A stretch of 58,482 nt of DNA, from the NCBI GenBank assembly GCA_016840065.1, contig JAEOTB010000018.1, forward strand, positions 1 through 58,482. The letters run 5' to 3'. Positions within the stretch are counted from its first letter, which is position 1; the number at the start of each line of letters is the position of its first letter. The notes under the pieces are model-generated. The model was not told the origin of the DNA. It ran no database searches and saw only the letters and a list, made by a program, of their open reading frames with translations. The DNA is from Candidatus Hermodarchaeota archaeon (GTDB lineage: Archaea > Asgardarchaeota > Hermodarchaeia > Hermodarchaeales > Hermodarchaeaceae). Below are positions 1-7,626 of this stretch, in pieces. The position numbers and the translations under genes are program-made.

Positions 1-423
1 ACCGCATAAAGCGGCATATGGCAGAGGTAATAACGCGACGTAATGGAATAAGAGGGTCATTAAGACTCCTGTGATAAGTCCACCAATCAAGGAAAGCCGT
101 AAAAGCCGGGTCAGTAGTTGCCGGAACGGTACCATAGTACACGCCTTCTCAGCGGGCATACAACGATTGAAGCTATAGCCTCCTTCAAAGACAATAAGGG
201 CTACAGCTAACCCTACAACTGCTTGCAATAGGCTGCCATCCATCATCAAAACCATCTCCTGCGTGATGATGGAAAGTCCAATAGGACCGATCAATAGTCC
301 TGCAACTAAATAGAAGATGAGTCTAGGAAGATGGGTCAACTGGGATAAAATGCCGCTAAGGAAAGCAACAATGACCACTAGTGCAGCAAAGGCGACGACA
401 CCCACAACGAAATCTACAGCCAT
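1..423 (-). CDS. Cation/proton antiporter (CPA-type), truncated at the window edge
   Basis: The minus strand reads open from an ATG at 421-423 to the left edge, 141 codons without a stop, so this is the N-terminal part of a longer membrane protein. It opens with a hydrophobic helix, then GLLIGPIGLSII, a second helix and ALIVFEGGYSF. The helix-GPxGL pattern and the 'VFEGG' motif are typical of NhaP/Kef-type CPA sodium (or potassium)/proton antiporters, which exchange cations across the cytoplasmic membrane. The family is clear, the ion is not. The regulatory C-terminus and most transport helices lie outside the window. Confidence 0.75.
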   Translation of the reverse strand, partial: MAVDFVVGVVAFAALVVIVAFLSGILSQLTHLPRLIFYLVAGLLIGPIGLSIITQEMVLMMDGSLLQAVVGLAVALIVFEGGYSFNRCMPAEKACTMVPFRQLLTRLLRLSLIGGLITGVLMTLLFHYVALLPLPYAALCG

Positions 424-583
424 CACTGAAACCTCGTTAACAGGAAGGGTTGAGCTGTTATACTTTTATTCTTTAGGCTACAATCGAGGTGGAAAAAGAA
501 GAAAAAAGGGTGAGGGGAGTCTATGTTACCTCCCCGAAGTTTGAAGAAAACGCTGAGTGTTAAGGCTTTACTAACTCATCACG

Positions 584-988
584 CTACACTGTAGCAGTGT
601 CTACGCGCCATTCTCCTCCCGAGTCTTTATCGCGGCGGATGTGTATAGGGAGCGGAGATCCGCTCTCATTTCCGTCACGATTCACTCGTTGGAACCAAAT
701 TTTCCAGTACTCCTCGTTAATCTCCTGGTCCTTAGTGGGGAGATACACGTATGTGTAACCAAACTTGACCTGCATACGCTGTGCTGCGCGCCAATATAGG
801 TCAGGACTAGACCCATACTGGTCTGCCCGTCCTTGATGCCATTTACTGAAGGTCTTTAGCCACGCGTCACGGTCTTGTTTCTCAATCAGCTTGTAGAACA
901 GCTGAGCGATTTCTTGTGGGCTCATGCCCGGTTTAACAGTCGTCTTCAACGCCTCCAAAAATTGGATAATTTTTCTAACTCTTTTCAA
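584..988 (-). CDS. Small conserved protein, copy 3 of a tandem family
   Basis: A 134-residue soluble protein of unrecognised function and last in transcription order of three tandem paralogs. All three share EIAxLFYK near the N-terminus, SSPDxYWRA in the middle, a WFQR motif and the C-terminal block SGGEWRVDxAT. The size, an N-terminal helix followed by strands, and the tryptophan-rich C-terminus resemble NTF2/SnoaL-like cone folds, but this is inference. This copy has a longer N-terminus; an internal ATG before SPQEIAQ would give a product aligned with its neighbours. It lies 62 bp downstream of the second copy and probably shares its transcript with the fwdC-mch unit. Confidence 0.7.
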   Translation of the reverse strand: MKRVRKIIQFLEALKTTVKPGMSPQEIAQLFYKLIEKQDRDAWLKTFSKWHQGRADQYGSSPDLYWRAAQRMQVKFGYTYVYLPTKDQEINEEYWKIWFQRVNRDGNESGSPLPIHIRRDKDSGGEWRVDTATV

Positions 989-1050
989 CTAGGGTTTTTA
1001 GTTCTTTGGGGCTCCAAAGCAAATGAAGAATCTAAATCGGAGGACCATTG

Positions 1051-1389
1051 CTAGATTGTCGCTACGTCAACTCTCCATTCGCCGCCAGATTCCTCATCAC
1101 GCATAATCCTGATGGGCAGCGGCATGCCAGTCTCTGTTCCATCAGCTTTAATCCGCTGGAACCAGAACCGACAGCTATCCTCGCTTCTCTCGTCCCTCTC
1201 TGGAAGGTAACGGTAGGTACACTTGATTTTCGAATATGCCCGCCAATATAGGTCGGGTGATGATCCGTAGCTTTTAGCAGTGCGCTGATGGTAGGCAGTG
1301 AAGGTGGCTAGCCACTCTTCCTTGTTACCTTCTGCCATATGCTTGTAGAATAGTTGGGCTATTTCTTCGGGGGGTAATCCGGTTTTCAT
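1051..1389 (-). CDS. Small conserved protein, copy 2 of a tandem family
   Basis: A 112-residue protein, the shortest of the three paralogs. It begins at MKTGLPPEEIAQLFYK and keeps the family blocks SSPDLYWRA, FWFQRIKADG and SGGEWRVDVATI. Only 15 bp separate it from the first copy, so the genes are almost surely co-transcribed. It has no signal peptide and no membrane segment. The start matches the conserved region exactly, which suggests that the longer N-termini of the other copies are extensions. Function unknown; an NTF2-like fold is a guess. Confidence 0.7.
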   Translation of the reverse strand: MKTGLPPEEIAQLFYKHMAEGNKEEWLATFTAYHQRTAKSYGSSPDLYWRAYSKIKCTYRYLPERDERSEDSCRFWFQRIKADGTETGMPLPIRIMRDEESGGEWRVDVATI

Positions 1390-1404
1390 TCAAAGACACC
1401 TCAA

Positions 1405-1791
1405 CTAGATAGTGGCGACATCAACACGCCATTCTCCGCCTGAGTCTGTGTCGCGGATGACGGTGATGGGTAGTGGCATTCCTGTTTCTTTTCCATCGGA
1501 TTTGATTCGCTGGAACCAGAACTTGCATCGGGTGTCGCCGATTTCATCTCTCCCGGAGATGTACTTGTAGGTGTACTTGGCTCTCTGATAAGCTCTCCAG
1601 TAAAAATCTGGGGATGAACCGTATCGGTCTGCTACGCTCTGGTGGTGAGCTGTGAAGCATTTGAGCCATTCTTCTTTGTTCTCTTCTGATAGGAGCTTGT
1701 AGAAGAGTTCTGCAATTTCTTGAGGAGAAATTCCTGACTTTACTATTTTTATCGCCTCAAAACTAGGGGGGAATTCAGTTAGAAACCTCAA
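1405..1791 (-). CDS. Small conserved protein, copy 1 of a tandem family
   Basis: A 128-residue protein, first of the three tandem paralogs and only 28 bp downstream of the mch stop. It shares SPQEIAELFYKLL, GSSPDFYWRAYQ, FWFQRIKSDG and SGGEWRVDVATI with its neighbours and is closest to copy 2. The N-terminal 20 residues are specific to this copy. Position behind two genes of the H4MPT branch suggests expression with them, but nothing in the sequence shows a catalytic role. Confidence 0.7.
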   Translation of the reverse strand: MRFLTEFPPSFEAIKIVKSGISPQEIAELFYKLLSEENKEEWLKCFTAHHQSVADRYGSSPDFYWRAYQRAKYTYKYISGRDEIGDTRCKFWFQRIKSDGKETGMPLPITVIRDTDSGGEWRVDVATI

Positions 1792-1819
1792 AAATAGAGG
1801 CTAAAAGCTTTTTCTTTTA

Positions 1820-2824
1820 CTAGTCGAGGCTTGTTTCGAGGGATTTGAGGAAGAGTTCGGGGTCTAGGCGTCCTGCCGTGTGGAATTGGCCAGTGCGGAG
1901 ATCGGATATTGATATCATTGCGGGAGCGAAGAGGCCAGGGTCTATCTTGTAGAAGTCACCTTTTGCCTCCTTGAATATCTGGCGGAAAGGTTTGCCATAG
2001 GATGAGGAGGTGGAAGAGGGTACTTTCTCTATGAGTGAAGCTATATCGTCTCCCTCAGTAGATTGAATGTAGAAGAAGGTTTGTCCCATCATCAGGATGG
2101 CGTCGTTTGTCAGTCCCATTGCTCGGTTGTCTTTGCGTGCGATGGGCACAATAGGAGTGATGCCTGTTCCGCTAAGGATTTTGTGAGGGTCGAACTTGAG
2201 GTTTTCGAGTTTGTGGATGGGTGTTTCTACGATGCGGGCGGCAATCTGGACTGATCCGACGATGCTGGCGGTTGGAGCGACTATAAGGTGTAGGTGCTCG
2301 GGTGTCACTCCACATTTTTCGGCGATGTGTTCACAGACTGCTGAACCAGGAATTGTTCTAGTTTCTAGCAGTAGTACCGCTTCATTGTGTGTATCCTTGT
2401 AGTGGAGGTGGTCGAAGAGTTTCTTTTCAACACGGGCAAGGGCACGTGCTGGACCTGACCCCAAAGCGAAAAAGTCATCAACTTTGATGCTCCATCCTGC
2501 AACTTGTGCGCCAAGGCAGGCAAGGGCAGGATCATCGGTCCTGACTCGGGCGGCGGGAAAGAAATGTTCACCAACAGCCGTAGTACCAATATCTACTGTA
2601 CCGAGTCCTCCCATGCAAACTTCTGAGACGAGTCTTCCAGCCTCAAGACTCCCAGGAGCCTCAATGCCGCAGTCGATGATTGTAGTCTTGCTTTTATCGC
2701 GATGAATTTTCACACGCAACGCATCGCTGTTCTTAACGAGCTGCTTTACAGCACCCATAGCTAATTTGTTCAGGCTACGCTTTTCTGTCATTATTCTATC
2801 CACCAAGACTTGTGTTATTCTCAC
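1820..2824 (-). CDS. mch: Methenyl-tetrahydromethanopterin cyclohydrolase
   Basis: Mch reversibly hydrolyses methenyl-H4MPT to N5-formyl-H4MPT in the cytoplasm, the step after Ftr. At 334 residues it is close to the usual 315-325. The family signature is plain: a strand ending in DCGIEAPGSLEAGR followed by SEVCMGGLGTV, then the cyclohydrolase core with LHLIVAPTASIVGSVQIAARIVET and NDAILMMGQTFFY (shown here as separate short matches). The start overlaps the end of fwdC by 29 bp, which fits translational coupling. The first ~15 residues could be trimmed if an internal ATG is used. The three small paralogs follow closely downstream. Confidence 0.93.
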   Translation of the reverse strand: MRITQVLVDRIMTEKRSLNKLAMGAVKQLVKNSDALRVKIHRDKSKTTIIDCGIEAPGSLEAGRLVSEVCMGGLGTVDIGTTAVGEHFFPAARVRTDDPALACLGAQVAGWSIKVDDFFALGSGPARALARVEKKLFDHLHYKDTHNEAVLLLETRTIPGSAVCEHIAEKCGVTPEHLHLIVAPTASIVGSVQIAARIVETPIHKLENLKFDPHKILSGTGITPIVPIARKDNRAMGLTNDAILMMGQTFFYIQSTEGDDIASLIEKVPSSTSSSYGKPFRQIFKEAKGDFYKIDPGLFAPAMISISDLRTGQFHTAGRLDPELFLKSLETSLD

Positions 2825-3680
2825 TCAGGAAGAGGAGTTCACCTTGACCGCCAGCCGCAAAGTCACCAGTGAACCGGCGGTAGGGCCCCTCGCGCTCTTT
2901 TTCTGTGAATTTAATACCAGGGATTTCACCTTCAATAGCATCAAAGAGGAGGCGGAGGAAGAGCATCGACCTGTATTCACCATTGTATACATGTGTAGGC
3001 AACAATTCGGTCGCTTGACCAATTGCGATGATGCTGCCCTTGTAGCGCATTGAGGCGCCTGCTCGATCTCCGAGTTTACCCCTTACAAAAATCGTACCTG
3101 CTAGCATTCGCGTTCCAGTGAAGGCGCCAGTGTCGCCTTCAGCCACGATGACGCCGCGGCGCATCCCCATTCCTAACTCGTGACCTGTGTTCCCTTTGAT
3201 GTGGAGGCTACCCCCCTTCATTCCATACTTACTTCCCAGATAAGCAGAGGCGGCTTTATCGCCAACATTTCCCTCTACTAGGATTCTGCCGCCAGACATC
3301 TCGGCACCTACCCAATGATCTGCGTTGCCTTGGATATGAATGAACCCGCCTTTCATTTGGGTGCCGCAGTGCATCCCCACATCGCCGTGAATGATGATTT
3401 TTCCTCTTTCCATACCTTTACCCAGATGACGAACAGTCGGAATCGGACCGTGGATATCAAGAGTTGGACCGCCCATGTCTAGTCCCGCGGAGAAACCTGC
3501 TCTAAAGAGTTTACCAAGTTGAACTTGCTTGTTCCCGTGCCAGAGTTTGATTTTCCTGATTTTCTCTATTGATTTTCCAACAATGATATCAGGTGTCAGA
3601 ACACTTGCATTAATAGGGATGTGGTCATCAGGGTCAATTTCTGAATGGAAGACAACTTTTGTACCGGATCGTTTTGGCAT
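2796..3680 (-). CDS. fwdC: Formylmethanofuran dehydrogenase subunit C
   Basis: FwdC is a structural subunit of the Mo/W formylmethanofuran dehydrogenase complex, which reduces CO2 to formylmethanofuran. The 294-residue protein carries the right-handed beta-helix repeat typical of FwdC and of the GltB C-terminal domain: successive G-x-x-x-G-x-x-M-x-x-G turns such as HCGTQMKGGFIHIQGNA, WVGAEMSGGRILVEGNVG and HELGMGMRRGVIVAEGDTG. The ATG at 3680 follows a GGTGA ribosome-binding site, and a TATA box lies about 30 bp further upstream. It is the first gene of a unit with mch. Other Fwd subunits are encoded elsewhere in the window (A at 15 kb, B and D at 30 kb). Confidence 0.92.
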   Translation of the reverse strand: MPKRSGTKVVFHSEIDPDDHIPINASVLTPDIIVGKSIEKIRKIKLWHGNKQVQLGKLFRAGFSAGLDMGGPTLDIHGPIPTVRHLGKGMERGKIIIHGDVGMHCGTQMKGGFIHIQGNADHWVGAEMSGGRILVEGNVGDKAASAYLGSKYGMKGGSLHIKGNTGHELGMGMRRGVIVAEGDTGAFTGTRMLAGTIFVRGKLGDRAGASMRYKGSIIAIGQATELLPTHVYNGEYRSMLFLRLLFDAIEGEIPGIKFTEKEREGPYRRFTGDFAAGGQGELLFLSENNTSLGG

Positions 3681-3710
3681 GGCTTTTTCACCATTTGATG
3701 TGGTCTAGCT

Positions 3711-3716
3711 CTTATA
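3711..3716 (-). promoter_or_regulatory. TATA box of the fwdC-mch unit
   Basis: On the minus strand the sequence CCCCTATAAGAG gives a TATA box about 31 bp upstream of the fwdC ATG, so transcription would begin only a few bases before the GGTGA ribosome-binding site. The position is seen in the sequence; promoter activity is inferred. Confidence 0.5.
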
Positions 3717-3747
3717 GGGGAAGCTACTATAACTAGGCTTAAACTGA

Positions 3748-3762
3748 CCTAAACGGTTTAGG
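3748..3762. promoter_or_regulatory. Perfect palindrome between divergent fwdC and radical SAM promoters
   Basis: CCTAAACGGTTTAGG is a perfect 7+1+7 palindrome. It lies in the 170-bp divergent intergenic region, just upstream of the plus-strand TATA box and behind the minus-strand one, as expected for an operator acting on both sides. Its ACGGTTT core also occurs upstream of cdd, upstream of the zinc-ribbon gene and in the mobA intergenic region. Confidence 0.45.
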
Positions 3763-3778
3763 GTTGTACGGTAAGCTG

Positions 3779-3787
3779 TATAAAAAA
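3779..3787 (+). promoter_or_regulatory. TATA box of the radical SAM-UbiA unit
   Basis: TATAAAAAA is a near-ideal archaeal TATA box, about 70 bp upstream of the TTG start at 3851, which would leave a leader of roughly 40 nucleotides. Inferred from sequence only. Confidence 0.5.
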
Positions 3788-3850
3788 TTGGCGAGTAAAC
3801 CAATGCTGCGCTCTTAGGGGCGATAACAGAAACTAGATGGAGAGAATAGC

Positions 3851-5026
3851 TTGAACCCTGGCTATGTGAAGCTAGACCTGTTCTGTAGGGGTCTACGCAT
3901 CGATAAAAGCTGCGAATTAGAAAAAGACGGCACGCCCATACTCCGTACGCGGGGTGGTTTGGGGAGTGGTCTTGAGATGATTCTCCCCGAAGATGTTCAC
4001 GTCAATGCCCCGGTCGTGGAACATTTCTGCCTGAAATCTCCATATGCTTTACACAAAGAAAATGGAAGGTACGTGTTACGGAAAGCCGGGGATTTTGTTT
4101 TCGAGGTGACCTTACCAAAGGAGCCCAAATTCTATTCACAAAAAGCGAGTTCTGGGAAACAGATGTCTAGGATTGGGGTGATGCAGGGCACGTACCTGGC
4201 TATTTATCCTACAAAGGTGTGCGGGTTCTGGACCATGAAGCCCAGACAGAACTGCAGGTTCTGTTCTGTAGGACTAACCTTAGGAGAGACAGAAGAGCTT
4301 GAAAAGACCGTAGAAGAAGTAGTCGAAACAGTCCAAGCTGCACGAAAAGAAGTAGGCATCACATTTGTACATTTCAATACCGGATTCTACGAGGGCACAT
4401 CACTGGATGAACTTGAACCTTACATAAGGGCAGTAAAGGAAAGAACAGGGCTGCTAATAGGCGTGCAATGCCCTCCCTCCAAGAGTCTGGAAAAGTATGA
4501 TAGACTAAAAGAACTGGGTGTCAATCATGTCTCGTTCTGCCTAGAGATATTTGACCCTAGAAGATTCAAGGAGGTATGCCCTGGAAAACATCAATACCTA
4601 GGGCAGAAAGCATACATGGATGCTATGGAGTATTGTGTGGATCTATTCGGAAAGGGAAAAGTTTCTGGTGAGATAATCGCGGGATTAGAAAGAACAGAAA
4701 GTACGATTGAAGCCATAGAGCACTTTGCTTCCAAAGGAATCGTGAGTAATGTGTGCGTGTTTCGACCCTGTGTTGGAACAGATTTGGAAAAGGAGAACCC
4801 GCCTAGAACCGATGACATGGTTCCCATCTTTATGAGGGTCTACGAAGTATGTCTGGAAAACAACATTCCTATAGGCATTGCACCAAACATACTCGTTAGC
4901 ATCATCATGCTCCCAGATGAAGGCAAATACCTAACTGAAAGGAGATACCTATGGAAGAGGGTGCGTCTAGGAATATTGAAGGCTCTTTTCAGGACATATT
5001 TCAAACTGAAATTATTGAGGGTTTAG
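3851..5026 (+). CDS. Radical SAM protein with a Cx10CxxC cluster motif
   Basis: A 391-residue protein. The likely 4Fe-4S site is C-GFWTMKPRQN-CRFC, that is Cx10CxxC, wider than the canonical Cx3CxxC. It is followed by a TIM-barrel-like region with FVHFNTGFYEGTSLDEL, a GVQCPPSKS strand and a GEIIAGLE strand. An N-terminal domain of about 120 residues precedes the cluster. The TTG start at 3851 is supported by GGAG about 10 bp upstream. One base separates its stop from the ATG of the UbiA gene, so the two are co-transcribed and may act on the same isoprenoid-derived product. I cannot name the substrate; a lipid or quinone modification is inference from the partner. Confidence 0.75.
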   Translation: MNPGYVKLDLFCRGLRIDKSCELEKDGTPILRTRGGLGSGLEMILPEDVHVNAPVVEHFCLKSPYALHKENGRYVLRKAGDFVFEVTLPKEPKFYSQKASSGKQMSRIGVMQGTYLAIYPTKVCGFWTMKPRQNCRFCSVGLTLGETEELEKTVEEVVETVQAARKEVGITFVHFNTGFYEGTSLDELEPYIRAVKERTGLLIGVQCPPSKSLEKYDRLKELGVNHVSFCLEIFDPRRFKEVCPGKHQYLGQKAYMDAMEYCVDLFGKGKVSGEIIAGLERTESTIEAIEHFASKGIVSNVCVFRPCVGTDLEKENPPRTDDMVPIFMRVYEVCLENNIPIGIAPNILVSIIMLPDEGKYLTERRYLWKRVRLGILKALFRTYFKLKLLRV

Positions 5027-5027
5027 G

Positions 5028-5891
5028 ATGAAGAATTACCTTCTATTACTCAGACCCTTTACGTTAATAGCGCCATTCATCGCCTTCCTTACAGCAGCGA
5101 TAATAGCTATGAACGTGGAGCCCATTGTCGGTTTCACATCATTAGTTCTTATCGGGGCCTTAGCCTCAATGCTCGCCAATGGTGCCTCCAACGCAATAAA
5201 TCAGGTTTTCGATATTGATGTAGATAGAATTAACAAACCCGAGCGACCCCTTCCCTCAGGAAGGTTAACCCGAAAACAAGCAGGAATCTTTGGTGGAGCC
5301 ATCTACGCTGCCTCGGTAATCCTTTCCTATCTAGTAAATCAGGTTTTCTTCGTAATCATGTTGATTACTGTGGTAATCACTTTCTTCTATTCAGCTCCGC
5401 CCCTTAGACTCAAGAATCATACAATGCTCTCTAACCTGTCTATAGCCTTGGTCAGGGGTTGCTTATTATTCGTCGCGGGCTGGGTAACCATCAAACCTGT
5501 TGAGTTTCCACTGCCGTGGTTCATAGGAGGTTTATTTGGATTCTATCTTCTGGGAGCAGCCACTACAAAGGATTTCAGTGATATCAAAGGAGATCGGGTC
5601 TTCCGGGTTATGACATTACCTGTAAGATTTGGTCCAAAGAGGGCAGCACAAATCATCTCCCCATTCTTCGTTTTACCGTTCCTTCTAATCCCAGTCGGTG
5701 TATCTTTCACCATACTTTCTGTAACAGCTCTACCACTTACGATGTTAGCTGTCTACGGACTATACATTGTATACCTGCTTCTAAGAAAACCAGATGAGCT
5801 AACATTGGAAGGAAATCACATCTCTTGGAAGCACATGTACCTTCTGTTTGTGATTACGTACCTGGGCTTTGCTTTGGCATATGTGATTTGA
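5028..5891 (+). CDS. UbiA-family prenyltransferase
   Basis: An integral membrane protein of 287 residues with about eight hydrophobic segments. It carries both Asp-rich motifs of UbiA enzymes: NQVFDIDVDRINKPERPLPSG in the first cytoplasmic loop (N-x3-D-x-D-x-D) and KDFSDIKGDR in the second. These bind the Mg-prenyl diphosphate. In archaea the closest role is digeranylgeranylglyceryl phosphate synthase, which adds the second ether chain of membrane lipids, but quinone-type or other acceptors are possible. The one-base spacing from the radical SAM gene is unusual for a housekeeping lipid gene and hints at a specialised product. Confidence 0.82.
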   Translation: MKNYLLLLRPFTLIAPFIAFLTAAIIAMNVEPIVGFTSLVLIGALASMLANGASNAINQVFDIDVDRINKPERPLPSGRLTRKQAGIFGGAIYAASVILSYLVNQVFFVIMLITVVITFFYSAPPLRLKNHTMLSNLSIALVRGCLLFVAGWVTIKPVEFPLPWFIGGLFGFYLLGAATTKDFSDIKGDRVFRVMTLPVRFGPKRAAQIISPFFVLPFLLIPVGVSFTILSVTALPLTMLAVYGLYIVYLLLRKPDELTLEGNHISWKHMYLLFVITYLGFALAYVI

Positions 5892-5940
5892 TGCAAACTT
5901 TATTATCTCACTTTAGTTCAACAAGTGCGGGGTTCGCAAC

Positions 5941-6840
5941 ATGGAACTAAATGGAGTAGAAGTAGAAGATACCTATGCCGAAGCCTTTGACATGCAAGTC
6001 GCTCGGATTCTGTTTACCGCTGTTTCCCAAGAGTGGGCTAAAACTGCCGCGTTAAGCACCGCTGGCTTCGCAACCTCTGTAATTGAATGCAAAATTGAAG
6101 CAGGGATAGATCGCATTATCCCGGCCTCCGAAACGCCCGATGGACGACCCGGAATCACTCTCCTTTTTGCTGCCCTCAAGACAAAGAATCTTGTGAAACA
6201 GCTCAGGAAACGTACAGGTCAATGCATTCTGACCTGTCCAACAACAGCTGTCTTTAACGCTCTAGAGGATGCAACAGAATGGACTGATGTCGGTGACCAG
6301 CTCAGATACTTCGGGGATGGGTTTGAAGATCGGAAACGTGTTGGCGAGAAGTTTCTCATGTGGCGCATCCCTGTAATTGAAGGCGAGTTCATAATTGATG
6401 AGAAATTCGGCATCGCCAAGGGTGTCGGCGGCGGGAACTTGATTTTAATGGGCAAGTCGCCTGAACAGACTCTTAAAGCAGCCGAAAACGCTGTCGCTGC
6501 AATCCATAAAGTGGATGGATGCGTCGCCCCATTCCCAGGCGGTATCTGCCGAAGCGGCAGCAAAGTCGGTGCTAATCGCCACCAATTTCTCAAAGCCACC
6601 ACCAACACGCGCCTCTGCCCCACTCTTCGCGAACAGGTTCCTGACAGCCTAGTTCCCAAGGGCGTTAATAGCGTCTTAGAGATTGTGCTCAATGGTCTTA
6701 ATCGTCAAGCCGTTGAAGCTGGAATGCGGGCAGCCCTTCATGCAGCAACGAAATCTCCTGGCCTCGTTCGTGCATCAGCTGTCAACTTCGAAGGGAAGCT
6801 AGGTCAACACAAGATCCATCTGAAAAACCTAGTAGATTAG
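5941..6840 (+). CDS. ftr: Formylmethanofuran:tetrahydromethanopterin formyltransferase
   Basis: Ftr moves the formyl group from methanofuran to H4MPT, between the Fwd and Mch steps. At 299 residues it has the family's usual length (about 297). Recognisable blocks are EDTYAEAF near the N-terminus, ETPDGRPGITLL, CPTTAVFNAL, GKGVGGGNL-type glycine turns (here AKGVGGGNLILMG) and DGCVAPFPGGICRSGSKVG. It stands alone, 49 bp after the UbiA gene, with a possible TATA element in ACTTTATTATC upstream. The convergent side carries a small YHS gene. Confidence 0.95.
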   Translation: MELNGVEVEDTYAEAFDMQVARILFTAVSQEWAKTAALSTAGFATSVIECKIEAGIDRIIPASETPDGRPGITLLFAALKTKNLVKQLRKRTGQCILTCPTTAVFNALEDATEWTDVGDQLRYFGDGFEDRKRVGEKFLMWRIPVIEGEFIIDEKFGIAKGVGGGNLILMGKSPEQTLKAAENAVAAIHKVDGCVAPFPGGICRSGSKVGANRHQFLKATTNTRLCPTLREQVPDSLVPKGVNSVLEIVLNGLNRQAVEAGMRAALHAATKSPGLVRASAVNFEGKLGQHKIHLKNLVD

Positions 6841-6893
6841 GGCGCCTACTATCATCATTACTAGTAGCCTTGAGTAGTTAGTCAGGGTCTGAT

Positions 6894-7034
6894 TCAGGAG
6901 AGGTATTTCTCCGGTTCCTTCTCGAACCTTGCTTTGCACACGGGACAACAGAAGAAGTAGGTCTGTCCCTCGTGTTCCGTCCAATGCTTGCTGGTTTCTT
7001 CTACTTCCATGTTACAAACCGGGTCTTTTGCCAT
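6894..7034 (-). CDS. Small YHS-domain metal-binding protein
   Basis: A 46-residue protein. It opens MAKDPVCNMEV, the classic YHS start, and has FFCCPVCKARFEKEPEKYL at the end. YHS domains bind copper or related metals through such cysteines and often accompany CopA ATPases, as here. The ATG at 7034 is preceded by GAGGTGAAA. It is divergent from the PadR-TRASH/copA unit, from which it is separated by a 136-bp region carrying two palindromes. Likely role: a soluble metal carrier or sink co-regulated with the exporter. Confidence 0.82.
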   Translation of the reverse strand: MAKDPVCNMEVEETSKHWTEHEGQTYFFCCPVCKARFEKEPEKYLS

Positions 7035-7077
7035 GTGTTTCACCTCTTTAGCTGGATGTGTCACCTATGATATATCG

Positions 7078-7087
7078 GTATCGATAC
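7078..7087. promoter_or_regulatory. Palindrome GTATCGATAC at the YHS promoter
   Basis: A perfect 10-bp palindrome lying between a minus-strand TATA-like TATTTAATA (about 7090-7098) and the expected start of the YHS transcript. Its position suits a repressor site for the copper module. Confidence 0.4.
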
Positions 7088-7123
7088 ATTATTAAATATC
7101 TTTCTCTATTATGAAAATAAATA

Positions 7124-7139
7124 ATACTACTTATAGTAT
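7124..7139. promoter_or_regulatory. Inverted repeat over the TATA box of the PadR-copA operon
   Basis: ATACTA-CTTA-TAGTAT is a perfect 6+4+6 inverted repeat. It contains the best plus-strand TATA element (TTATAG), about 40 bp before the CTG start at 7171. A regulator bound here would block TBP, so autoregulation by the adjacent PadR-TRASH protein is a natural inference. Confidence 0.45.
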
Positions 7140-7170
7140 GACACAAAACTAGAAAATAACGGTGACATAA

Positions 7171-7626
7171 CTGAACCAACAACCCTTCGAAGATGTTCTG
7201 GATGACTTCTCAAAATTCTATATTCTAATCATCCTACACGAGGCTCCTAGTCATGGCTACGGTATTATGTCTAAGTATCGCCGGCGAACAGGTCGACCCT
7301 TGAGCGCAGGAACCCTCTACCCATTCTTACAACAGTTAGATCAACAAGGCGCTGTTACCTCCTGTGATAAACCAGTTGGAAGACGACCACGTCGAGAGTA
7401 TCAACTAACCTCAAAGGGGCGCAAAGCCGTTGGGCAACTCTTTCGCCGTTTTGCCTCTATTACAGCCGCAGCCTTTGAATCCAACTTGGAAGTCTGTGCC
7501 AGTTGCGGATGCAAGGTATATGAGGGGACTTACTTTGAAGAAATCCAAGGAAAACGACTCGCGTTTTGTTGCGGTCATTGCGCCAACTCTTACAAATCCA
7601 GCCTAAAGGAGGGCTCATCCTCATGA
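7171..7626 (+). CDS. PadR-family regulator fused to a TRASH-type metal-sensing domain
   Basis: The PadR winged helix only becomes complete ([21 protein letters not shown]... then [16 protein letters not shown]) if translation begins upstream of the first ATG at 7267. The only in-frame candidate after the stop at 7168 is CTG at 7171, placed five bases after a GGTGA ribosome-binding site. The C-terminal 40 residues hold CASCGC and FCCGHC, the cysteine pattern of TRASH/YHS metal-binding domains. Such DNA-binding plus TRASH fusions sense copper in archaea. The stop overlaps the copA start (ATGA), giving one operon. Product length is 151 residues; starting at ATG 7267 would delete half the winged helix. 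Confidence 0.82.
   Translation: MNQQPFEDVLDDFSKFYILIILHEAPSHGYGIMSKYRRRTGRPLSAGTLYPFLQQLDQQGAVTSCDKPVGRRPRREYQLTSKGRKAVGQLFRRFASITAAAFESNLEVCASCGCKVYEGTYFEEIQGKRLAFCCGHCANSYKSSLKEGSSS

Noticed and set aside
317..544. A 75-codon open frame on the plus strand
   Set aside because: It is mostly antisense to the antiporter gene, which has clear family motifs, and its product has no recognisable features.
6219..6692. A 157-codon minus-strand frame inside ftr
   Set aside because: It is antisense to a gene with full-length family match.
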